DNA of 64,000 nucleotides from Sipunculus nudus (Eukaryota > Annelida > Sipuncula > Golfingiida > Sipunculidae): NCBI GenBank assembly GCA_026874595.1, contig CM049317.1, positions 54,417,118 through 54,481,117 on the forward strand. Direction: 5' to 3'. The notes below the pieces were generated by a model. The model was not told the DNA's origin, did no database searches, and worked only from the letters and a program-made list of their open reading frames with translations. This document shows, one piece after another, positions 1-12,107 of the stretch. Positions within the stretch are counted from its first letter, which is position 1; each line of letters starts with the position of its first letter. The translations under genes and the position numbers were made by a program.

Positions 1-1618
1 GTTATGCAGTTTGCTAGAGCTCAGCTCCCCAGCTTCAGCTCTCAGTTCCTAAAATTTGGCACACAGTTAGATGTCTCCAAAATCCCCTACCAAGCCAAGA
101 ATTTGGTCCCTAGGACTTAATTCCTTTTAGATATTAATGAAAAACTTCATTTTTCCATTAAAAACCCATTGTTACACTTTAAGACTGCCTAATATCAAAA
201 CCACTGATCTGACTTTGATCATATATAATATACATTTTTTTCTATACATTTGCTATGCACATGCCAGAAATGATGTCAGTATTGCGTAATTGTTTTAAGT
301 TATGGGCCCAAACATAATGCACTTTGTAAAAAATCAAGAAATATATTTACTCCCTTAACAAGGGGCTTGCTGAAGCTAGAGATTTTTTGTCAGGGATGTA
401 ACATTATTTAATCAAGATTCAATTGAATACCCAAAATTAGTTCTGAATTTTTTAAAAATTTATAAGTTATTAGTATAAATATAAAATTAGTACCTTAAAT
501 TTTGCCAAAATTATACCATGGCATGTTTGTTTCCTGTGCGCACTGTTGATATAATTTTCATATCATGCATACCTAAGGATTTCAGCTTTTTAGTTTAGAA
601 AGCTGAAGGAAAATTGCCAAAAATTGTAGCTTTTATTAATGTTTTTATGAGACCTTGTCATAACCAGGCTCGCTTGCGGGAGGCATACACTGGGGCAGCC
701 AGGCAGCTTGTGGCAAGCCACAGTTGATCCAGGTGTCCAACCCAACTTATCTAGTAGTTTTTTTTACCAACAACATAACAAGAAACTTTAAATTGATAAA
801 TTTTTATTGTTTTTTAATAACAAATTAAAGAAAAATTAATAGAAAAGCAATTTGTTAGTTGATGAGTAACAGGAAAATAACTTGCAGTTACTGATGATGC
901 AAGAATCTTGTATGGATGGATAGAATGTCAAGTATTCCAAATAACACCATGCACTCACCTATGGTATTTTTCAGTTCAATTTTTTAATGATAACAAAAAT
1001 AAATCATATTATTCATTACCAATCATTAGGGATCATATGAAGGAAACTAATGATAGACAAAGATGTAGTTGATAATATTAATCTAGATTCCTACTGTGTC
1101 TAGTGTATAGATTGATGTGAAAGTAGTCCAAAGTGAATATATTACATTTATTTATTTTTTATTATATATAAATAAAAGCCATAAAACCAGGTACTTATGA
1201 TCATTATTTAAATTTGTGAATTTTGTATATTCTGGATTCTCAACATCATTGTTTGGCTAAAACTGAATAAATACCAGACATGGTGCAAATACTTTGCAAA
1301 TGTATTTGAATACGAATATAAATAATTATAAAATTTCTTGTATAAGAATGGAAATTCAGGTAAAAATGAAAGTATTTGAATACCAGTGCAAATACTTTCA
1401 AAATGTATTCATGAATGCATTCATGAATATATTCTATAATATTATTTTAATAATCATTTCAGTTATATTTTATTTTTAAAAATCATGATTTTCTTATTAT
1501 TTTTAATAAAAATTATATTTTGCACAATATTTGTTATTATAATTATAATTTCCAAATCATATTTTTTTTATCATATATAACAGCTGAGCGCCGTTACCCA
1601 TTGGTCCCTTGTTTTATT
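1..1618 (+). repeat. AGCTCAGCTGA-family interspersed element, copy 1 (left end cut by window)
   Basis: Bases 60-500 align by eye with copies near 12770-13200, 49100-49560 and 49800-50230 (shared blocks such as GATGTCCCCAAAATC, CTGCCTAATATCAAAACCAC and GGGCCCAAACATAATGCA). The right end, about 1580-1618, carries the family terminus CAGCTGAGCGCC followed by ACCCATTGGTCCCTTGTTTT. No long open reading frame is present, so this is a non-autonomous or decayed element. Confidence 0.7.
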
Positions 1619-2287
1619 AATGTGAATCGGAGGGTTAATCCTATTATAATTCACCATTGTGGGTGTGCTCTCGGCAGAGCATCCTCCAGCTCTTGCTTCT
1701 AAATTAGCCACCAAACTCTAAGCAGATTGATTTATGCCTTGGGAATGTCCTTGGACTACTCACACCCCTATACACTTAACAAACCCTGGTTTTTTCCCCT
1801 CCCTCACCATATCCAGGGTCTTCCACTTTCCAGTAAACCTGGAATCTCCAAACACAAAATCATTAATCATGGATACAAGGTCTCCCCTGGAATGGAATTC
1901 TGCCGATGTACATAATACTTAATTAAACAAGCATTTGAAAAAATTGATAATGGTAACATCCAGCAAAATAAAAATTATAAAAGGTCCCCTAGTGTTTATA
2001 AATGGGGATGTTGCATGATGAGAATAGTCAATGTGTTGCCCTATGAATGTAACCTATTAGCGTTATGTAACCTTTTAGTGTAAGTACTTTTTTTCCAGAG
2101 TTAAGCCTCAATACATCTTTTTAGCTCTATGTAAACTGGAAGCAGAAATATATGACAATACATTAATACCCATTTTGATTTAAGTAGACAGAATATTGAA
2201 TTTACCCATACCCCAAAAACATTGAATTATACAAGGATTAAATTATTCTGAATAGTATATAAAGAAACTGCAATAAAATTACTCAAG
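1619..2287. other. Unassigned intronic or intergenic sequence
   Basis: AT-rich sequence between two repeat blocks. Short open frames at 1727-1922 have no recognisable domain. I see no gene, RNA or clear element boundary here. Confidence 0.5.
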
Positions 2288-5200
2288 TAGATTTTTAGCG
2301 AACCTGTGAGCTTATGCGATGGTGTGGCGTTGTCCGTCGTCTGTACGTTAACCCATACTATCTTGAAAACGGCAAGAGTTAGCATTACAAAATTTTATGC
2401 AAAAAATTAGTCGTCTAGAAAACTCTATCGGATTTTGCTTATTTTTTGGCTAACTGCATTTTCTTAGATTTTATAGGGGAAAAGCTTAAAAACCTTTAAA
2501 AATCTTCTTCTCCAAAACTGTTCCGCCAAATTGTCCAATATTTCACAGAAATGATCCCTTGAACAATCTCTCTCAAGTTTGTTCGAATGGTGTAAGTTCG
2601 GTGATTTTTGGCCGAGTTACAGATAGTTGAACTTAGTCATCTGTCCAAAAAAGCATACTAAAATTACAATCTTAGAAACTGCTGGAGCTATCATCACCAA
2701 ATTTTTTACTAATGTTGGTCACCTGAGTCATATCTGAAATTGAGGTATTGGTGGCGCCACCTGCATTGGCCTTTTTTGTACTGGGGTCATCAGTGCCCTT
2801 ATCATACTGAGGGCTACAAAAAACTTCTTCTCTGAAACCATATGGCCAAATAGTTTAATATCGCACAGAAATGATTCTAGGGTAGTGCTTTCTGATGTTT
2901 GTTCAAATGGTCTCAGTTCAGTGACTTTTGGCTGAGTTATGGGAAGCTGAATTTAGCCATATGCTGTAACAAATGGTCTCAGTTCAGTGACTTTTGGCTG
3001 AGTTATGGGAAGCTGAATTTAGCCATATGCTGTAACAGCCCATTTTAGCTCAGTGGCTAAAAAGATCTTCTTCTCAAAAACCACTTGGCCAAATTCTTAA
3101 TCTCACACATTAATTATCCTTGGATGTTGATAATTCAAGTTTGTTCAAATGGTTTTGGTTCAGTGATTTTTGGCTGAGTTATGGGAAGCTTAACTTAGCC
3201 ATTTTGCTGTATTTTCCCATATGAGTTATAAACCTGTAAAACGTTTTTTGACTGACGCTACTGAGGCCAATTTGTTTAATATTTTACAAGAATAATCCCC
3301 TGTAAAATTCTTATAATAATTGTCTTTTTTGGTTCAAAAGAATTAATTTTGGCTGAATTATAACGATTGAATTGAGTCATTTTACCATATATGTAAGCTG
3401 TGTGAAGCAGATACATCTAGACAGGCACCAGTTTATCAGCATTTATTACATCATGCCTCCAGACATTTAGATTTCAGGTTATGTATGGTTAATATTGAAA
3501 AGAATGTTATTTAAAAGCTTTTAAAAAATGTAGATTTATGATTTTTAGATATTCCTCATGCCAGGCAATGTTTACAATCACAGGTATACAGCTGTCTATG
3601 GGTACATAAAGATGGCTGTACATGGATTATGAATAATTGGTATCCATAGTCAAATTAATTCAAGATTTTGCCATCAGTGAGATGTATCTGTATTACAATT
3701 TTGCATTCAATTTGCATCTGTAATAATTTTTAGGGAACATGTGAGCTAATGCGATGGTGTGGCGGCATTTGTCTTCTGTACGATAACCTATATTATTTTA
3801 AAAATGATTGGAGCTAGCTAATGAAATTTAATGCAAAAAATTAGCCATCTCAAAAACTCTGCATTTTCTTAAATTTTATAGAGAAAAAGCTAAAAAAACC
3901 TTTAAAACCTTCTCCTCCGAAACACTCAAGCCAAATTGTTCAATATTTCACAGAAATAATCTTTTATACCATCTCCCTCAATTTTGATCCAATGGTTCAT
4001 GTTTGGTGAATTTTGGCCGAGTTACAGGAAGTTGAACTTAGTCATCTGTCCAAAAAAGCATACTAAAATGACAGTCTCAGAAACGGCTGGAGCTATCATC
4101 ACCAAATTTTTTGCCAGTGTTGGTCACTTGAGTCATATATGAAATTCAGGTATTGGTGGCGCCACCTGCATTAATCTTTTTTTGTACGGGGCTCATTGGT
4201 CATCTTTTATAATTCTAGATATTTTGATAAAAAGTTTATGAATATGAATTATAAAAAAAAAATTTACCAAAGTCTTTCAGTTTGTGTTAACAGATATACC
4301 AACAGGCCAAGATTGAATCCGTATCTTTAAATAGGTTGAGAAACTGCCAACTCTTTCAGATTTGGCAACAGATCAAGAGTTCATTCAGTGCAGCCAGATA
4401 TAGGTCAAGAGTTCATTCAGTGCAGCCAAGCACAAGGCATGTGATCACCTCATGGGTGACATGTGAACACCTCATGGGCACCATGTGATCACTTCATGGG
4501 TGTCAAGCCCCTCAAGGCAGGGCCCCTGCATGAGTTTATGCAATGGTGTGGCTACTATTTCAGATTTGGCAACAGGCTAGAGGTCAGTCTGGATCTATTT
4601 ATAGCTTTGGCAGACTGCCAACTGTATCAGATTAGGCAACAGGTCAAGAGTTCACTCAGTGCAGCCAGGTATGGTCAGGAGTTTACTCAGTGCAGTAGCT
4701 GCATTTTATTTATAGCTTTGGCAGACTTCCAACTGTGTGAGACTATGCAACAGGTCAAGAGTTCACTCAGTGCAGCCAGGTACAAGTCAAAAGTTCATTC
4801 AGTCTAGCCAGGTGCAGGTCATGAGTTCACTCAGTGCAGTAGCCTGAGCAAGCAATTTGTCACAGTTCACTCGGGGCAACAGCCTTTTTCACCTAAGCCT
4901 GTTCAGCCCCATGCATCAGACTCAAGGTAAGTTTGATGTATTGGCCTAATATTTTGACCTGTCTATGTGTCTTTGATGGCTGTCTCGCTCACAAGATCGC
5001 CACCTACAATGACTTTTGCACAGTGTATGTGCCTGCTTATTTCGACAGAGGAATTTGATATATCAGCCTGAAATTGGGCATATATATACTTATCCAATAG
5101 CTTTGTCTTATACAAGACTGGTGGTGCCACCTACAAATATTTTTTGCACAGTGTGTGTTCCTGCTTATTTTCAGGAGGGGTTTGATATATGAGTCTGAAA

Positions 5201-6740
5201 TTGGGCATATGTATATATCTCTGATAACTTTGTTGTTTACAAGACTGGCGGTGCCAGCTACAATCATTTTTGTTGTGTGCACCCATACGAGAATTTCAGC
5301 AGTGATGTTTGTGTAATTGTTTCTTATTCAAACTGTTTAGTACTTGCATTGTTCATATACATGAGAAGTATAGGTCCAGCATTGAAGCATTATACCTGGT
5401 GTTTTTCCATATGCCCAGGTTCGCATTAGGCCTGTAGGCCTTGTTTGAATTGGGGTCATTGGTCATCTGTATATTAACCCATAATTTCTCAGGAATAGCA
5501 TGAGCTACCATCCCAAGATTTTATGCAATAATCTCTCACATATCAAATGTTGTGGGATTCAGCTTATTTTTTTGTTATCTGCATTTACTTAAATTTTATA
5601 GGGAAAAGGCTGAAAACCCTTTAAAAGTCTTCTACTTGTAAACAGTCAAGCCAAATTGTTCATTATTTTACAGAAGTAATCCCAGAGGCAAGCCTTCTCA
5701 AGTTTGTTCAAATGGTTGGCATTTGATGAATTTTAGCGGAATTACACAAATTTGAACTTAGTTATTTGGCCAAGTAAGCATACTGACATAGTAATCTCAG
5801 AAATGACAGAACCTAGCATTACCAAGTATTGTGCAAATGTTGGTCACATGACTCATATTTGAAGTTGCAGATTTTGTGTTGCCACCTACATTGACCTGGT
5901 TTTTATTTTTGCAAAAAACTCATAATTTTAACCTCTTTCAGCTGATAATGTTTATGATTAAACTGTCAAGTCGAATCGTTCAGTTTTTCAAAAGAATTAT
6001 CCTAGGACATGGTTCTTTCAATCATATAAGAATAGATTGAGTTTTTTTATTTTTGGTTGAGTCGTGAAAAGCTAAAGTTGGTCTTATGGCCATTATTATG
6101 TCTATTTCAAACTGAGGACTGCAATAGTTTTCTTCTACGAAATTGTTGTTTCAATTATAACTTCTGTGACATTGCACAAAAATTATTCATAGGTGGCCTT
6201 TGTTCAGGTTTACTTGAATGATTTTTGGCACAATTATTGGACCTTTAGCAATGAAAGAACTGCATCTTTTATTATTATAGATATTTTTGGTAAAAAGTTT
6301 ATGAATATGTCAGCTTGAAAAAAAGCATTTTAGCCAAAGTCTTTCAGTATGTGTAAACAGATTTACCAACAGGCAAAGATTGTGTCTGTATCATTAAATA
6401 GGTTAAAAACTGCCAACTGATTCAGATTTTGCAACAGATCAAGAGTTCATTCAGTGCAGCCAGATATAGGTCAAGAGTTCAGTCAGTGCAGCCAAGCACA
6501 AGGCATGTGATCACTGCATGGGTGTCATGTGAACACCTAATGGCCAGCATGTGATCATTTTTGTGTTGTGTGCACCCATACGAGAATTTCAGCAGTGATG
6601 TTTGTGTAATTGTTTCATATTCAAAATGTGTAGTATTTGCATTGTTCATATACATGAAAAGTAATGGTCCAGTATTGAAGAATTATACCTGGTGTATTTC
6701 CCAATGCACAGGTTCACATTAGGCCTGTAGGCCTTGTTAT
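2288..6740 (+). repeat. Composite repeat block with thrice-repeated ~470-bp module
   Basis: A module opening with AACCTGTGAGCTTATGCGAT and running to GGTGGCGCCACCTGCATT occurs at about 2293-2790 and again at 3736-4205, with a weaker third copy at about 5455-5910. A second module (about 4230-4450 and 6276-6510, with GTCAAGAGTTCATTCAGTGC) and a third (about 5265-5452 and 6553-6737, ending in TTAGGCCTGTAGGCCTTGTT) are also repeated. Units of about 127 bp with TCAGCCTGAAATT lie at 5063 and 5190. Bases 2905-2970 and 2971-3036 are an exact 66-bp tandem duplication. This looks like one repeat family rearranged and inserted several times. No exon was recognised. Confidence 0.65.
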
Positions 6741-6827
6741 ATTGTATGTAAAAAGTGTATCATACTTATATTGCATAGTTGTAGCAATTCGTTTTAATTT
6801 TCTGAAATTTTATTATTTTAATTCCAG

Positions 6828-7028
6828 TGATCCTCAGATAATAGGCCTGCTCGGTAAAGTGGGGATACCCGAGGATGACACGGTTTCACTGCGTGACAGG
6901 GGGCTATGGATCGCTGTGTTGCCATTATTTTTATACATGATCTCCTTTGCCGTTGTCTCAGTTCACGCTATAATTGCGGGGACAGGGCTCTCCATCCTGG
7001 GAAGATTATTTGGTTTCATGTTTAGCCG
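6828..7028 (+). CDS. PGAP1: PGAP1-like exon A (first visible)
   Basis: Acceptor TAATTCCAG ends at 6827 and donor GTAAGT starts at 7029. The exon enters at the third codon base and leaves after two bases of an Arg codon. It encodes DPQIIGLLGKVGIPEDDTVS (a soluble loop), then a long membrane segment (GLWIAVLPLFLYMISFAVVS) and a Gly-rich hydrophobic stretch. It is not the first exon, because it begins mid-codon with an acceptor. Confidence 0.75.
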
Positions 7029-10000
7029 GTAAGTTACTGAGGTTGGCGCACTCTTAGGCCCACAAGAGATGACTCTGCTGTCTAGGGATTGTTCGAGTCA
7101 AAATCTGACAACTATAATATATATGGGATTTTAAACACACCAGCGGCATAGGTATAAATGTAGTGAAGAGGACAGCTTAGTCCGTTCAAGTGTGCTGGAT
7201 AAGAATTGTTTAAAGGCAAATTACTTTGACATGGATGCTTTTGTTGTAAGGACTTTACAGAATAAGTAATAATCTGTAAGCATTCACATGTGAAATGTAA
7301 ACAGAAGCTGTTTCCTTGAAATGTAATGGATTTTGATGTTGAAGTTTGACAGTTAAGACAAGTAGTCCTGACCTTCCCACAGTGCCCAAACAGAAGAGGT
7401 TCATTCTGTGTAGAAATGACATCTGCCGGAAGGGTGATTTGCTAGGGTTTCATATGTTCTTTATTCATCAGAAGGATATTATTGCATAAATAAAACCTGT
7501 GATTAAGACATACCTTCATCACTGATGAACAGATATTTAAATAGTTTCTTCATTGGCATCATTTGTATGTTATTCATGCGTAAAATAATAGTATTTGAAA
7601 GGTAAAATAAAACCTGTATTACCTGAGTAAGATGTTGTAATTAATAAGGGATCTTTATATTTTGATAAGATTTTGAAAATTGGGAGGATAGCCGATGTCC
7701 AGGATTATCAACATTTCTGACGACTGTGATACTCAACCTGTTAACTTTTCCTTCACTCATTATCCATATTTTGGCAACAGTTTTTGGTACACAAGTCTTT
7801 TTGAGATTATTACATAAAGATAATGGCATCATCAGAGGTCACAAGACTATAATGGGTGTATTATAATACGCCAGTCACATGACGGGAGTATTATGGTATA
7901 CCCACTGTCTGTGTGTTAACTTTTAGTGTTGCTGCGAGAATTTACCATGGCTTTGATGGATTTTTGTGAAACTCTCCACAAGAGTACTAAGCAACAGATT
8001 ATCTCGCCTAAGTACAATTAGGGGCAACGTCCACACATTTTATAGGTCACAGGTCACTTGGCTACTTGTGGTGCCGCTGTGATAACTTAAGAAGAATTGA
8101 AAGCATTTTAATAAAACTCATCAGAACTGTTAATCAATAAAATATCTTACCTAAGTTGGAATTCCAGTAAAATCCATGCATATTTAATGAGGTCAGAGAT
8201 CACCACTCTCTTGAGGGACCTTTGTGATTTACCAACAAAATCCTATGGATTTCCATGAATCTCATTATACATATTGACCTATAGACTTTCTCATATATAT
8301 TTCTGGTATACATCAAAATTCACACTTATTAATTCAGGTCAGAGGACACCAGATGCATGACGGGCGTATTATGCATGTTAGAGGTGCTCATGTGTACCCT
8401 TGTTGTGCTCTTGTAACGGTTGTTTTGTGTTTTTCTTGTAGATGCAACTGCATTAAAATGCGGTGGTTATCAGTCTTGGAGTACTTTCTTCTTGTGTTGG
8501 GCTCTCTAGCATCCTGTGTGTTCTGTGGTACTATAGGAGCTTTAACCGCTTACATCATATGTTTTATTGAGGTAAGTGGTCATGCATCATAATTACAATG
8601 AGATTATTCTCAAGTGATGTGAAAAATTAATGGGAAATAATTCAGAAATAAAACTTTGTATGTTGGATCCTGTCCTTGGAGGTTACATGAAGGTTAGTAA
8701 AATTCTCAACTCAGGTATTCACATTGTGCAAAGCTATAGCTTTTGACTGTAATACACAGGTCATCATCACAGTCGAAAGTTACATTTGCGTAAAATTTAA
8801 GTCCCTGGGTTGAGAATTTTACTAACCTTTAATTAAGAAATAGATTATTAAGAAATAGATTATGCAGTTACGTGTATACACAGTTTCAAGCTTCAGCAGG
8901 GGTTGCAGTAACACCTTTCTGTCTGTCAAACACAAGCACAAAAAGGCATATTTTGGCCCCTGCAGTTGCTGAAGGCAGGGAACATAGAAATGGTGAGCAC
9001 TCGTCAGTCTCTCCGTCTGTTTGTCCGTCAGTCACTGATATGATGTTAACTCAATAACTCGAAAAGAATTTGAGGTACAGTCATCAAACTTGCAGCATTG
9101 ATGCACCTTATCAAGGGCTTGGTCAAGTTAAAAAAAATGGATGACCTTGACATAGATATTTATGCCTTTTCATTGGAAAGGTGAACATTTCAAAGTACAG
9201 TCTTGACTTGACATTCTGACCAATAACAGTCAAACCCTTTCAGTCCCACCGTTTTTATATAAACATAAACAGACCTATAGATATTTTGCTTGACAAACCA
9301 CAGTTTCAAATTCGTACAAACTTTATTAATAATAAATAATAAATACTAACAAATTTCCTTTCAAACATCCAATCCACCTTTAATCGTGAACCTCTGTCAC
9401 CCTTAGGGACTTGACAAACCCACAGCCTTGCTATCCTACATAAATTGAGGTATGACATTTAGTGTCTGATTATCAAGTCATGACTGTATTATGAACCCTG
9501 CTTTATTAGCATGGTGGTGAATGACTTAACAAATGTTGCCTTTAGTAACTGAAAGGCAGGCTCCTACTTTTGACCCAAAAAATCACTCTGGATTATAATG
9601 GTATATGATCCTTTTAATCAAGAATATATTATGGTGATCAAGATCAACTTCAGAATGTGTTTTAGACTAACCCTGCACAAAGTTTCACCAAAATCGGCTC
9701 AGTACTTTTTGAAATATTTGCTAACAGACAAACCAACCCTCAAACCCAGGGGAACATGTAATGCCTTCACCTCCCTGTGAAGGAATAAAAAATTATGATA
9801 CAGGAAGAAACACTTATTAGGGTCCAGTTTACATATATTTTGATAGTAATATCAAGTATCTGGTACATGAAATATTTTTTAAATTATTATCTATGCATAT
9901 TATAATAAATACTTGAGTAAAGCATTTATTGTTACACTTCTGAGTATTTTCATTCTCATTTTCAGGTGATCAGCTACAGCTACCAGGTTACCAAGGCAAC

Positions 10001-12073
10001 AGGAGATGTTGAGAAGATGAAACAGCACAATAAACGGAACAGCTACTTTACCCTGCTCATGCTGTTCCTTATTCTGTTAATCATCAACGCCCCACCCCTG
10101 CTGGTCTGGGGGAGGAATCTCAGGTAAGATAACCAGACTTTATTTTCTGTTGTTGGCTTTTTGTGTGTGAGGTTTTCACATCACAAGATTCATCAAAGTA
10201 AAATTATAGTGAAAAATGTAACCTTCATGAAAAATATGCCCCATATACAAGGGTAAACAGTCCTTTATATCAACATTATATATGAAAGTCGATAGATTGA
10301 TATTATAAATGAAAACACGTTTTATATTATCCCTAAAAAATATTTATATTTTAAATAATATCAGAACGTTAGTATAATCTGCCAAGAATAAACTGATAGT
10401 TTCCATATACCTAAGGTCTTCCATATTCTCCAAGGTTTTAGCCAGATTGATCTTATTTTGCTTGCAAATTAATTCCCTAATAAAATGGATATATTTTAGA
10501 TTACTGAATGGTAAGATCGTGAAAATTGAACCCTCCTGAAAGAATGAAAAAGTGGAAATTGTGAAAATTTAACATGGCGAATGTGAAGCAAACCATAGTA
10601 TCAGGATTTCCAACCATCCAAGAAATCAGGGGAAAAATGGAAAATTAATTTCTCTTTTGCCAGTCAGGAAAAAATCATGAAATTTTAGAAAAAAATTTCT
10701 CAGGAAATGTTCAGAGAATTTGATTGGCATTTTACAGAAAGTAATCAGTATGCTGTGTTTTTTCTTAATAGTCTGTCATTCAGCCCCATAAAAGTTTTAA
10801 AATAATGTAAATTGAATTGAAAATATTCATATTCGAAAAATCAGGGAATTTTGTTTTCATGGACACCTATATATATAAAAAAATTATTCTACCTTAGAGA
10901 TTTAATATTCATGAAAAAAAAATCCTGATTAAAGCCAGATATTCATCCACCTTATTTGTTGATAGACTGCCAACTATAGCAGATTTAGCAACAGGCCAGA
11001 GGTCAGTCTGGATCTATTTATAGCTTTGGGAGACTGCCAATTGTATCAGATTAGGCAACAGGTCAAGAGTTCACTCAATAGAAGTTTGATGTATTGGCCT
11101 GACATTTTGACTAGTCAATGCATCTTTTTAATGGCTTTCTAGTACACGAGACTGGTGTCACAACCTGCAATGACTTTTGTACAGTTGATGTAACTGCTTA
11201 AACTGTGTACTTTCTCAGGAGCAGTTTGATAAATCAGCCTAAAATTGTGTAAAATAGTTATACATATTGGATAGATTCATTGAAAAAAGACTGGTGGCAC
11301 CACATACAGTATTTTTTGCCCAGTGTATGTCCCTGTTTATTACTCAAGAGGGATTTGATATGTCAGCCTGAAATTGGACATATGTATACATCTCATATAG
11401 CTTCGTCGTATAAAAGACAGGTGGCACCACCTACAGTTTTTTGCAGTATATGCTTCTGCTTATTTCTCAGGAGTGATTTGACATATCAGCCTGAAATTAT
11501 ACATGTTGATTCATCTCAGATAGTTTTGTTGTATACAAGACTTGTGGCGCCACCTACAATTGTTTCCTGCATCTATGCACATAGCCTAGGAGTGGTTTGA
11601 AGTATGTGCCTGAAATTTTTCATGTCCACACATCTCCGATGGCTATCACGTACACAAGACTGGTGGTGCCACCTACAATCATATTTGTGTTATGTGCACC
11701 CATGCCAGTTTTTCAGCAGTGATTTTTGTGTAATTGGTGCTTGTACTCTGGTTAAAAACGTTTAGTACTTGCATTGTACATATACGTCACACATGTTTTT
11801 GAAAAGTAATAGTCAAGCTTGGAAGCATTAAACCTGATGTATATAAAGCTACACAAATTATTCCAAACTATGCAATTTTCATTTTTTTTTTATTTCACCA
11901 CCTTTGGTCTCATTGTCACATTACAGTGGAATTTAGCCATCACTTCCTCCATCTTGTATGTGTATTTTTTCCTCAGTTTTGCACTAGATGGGGTGCTTCA
12001 TGTATTTACTCATGCGAGTGCAAGTCCCTCTAGGTGCCCCCACAAGGATGATATATGTTCATTCCCATTAATT

Positions 12074-12107
<34 letters not shown>

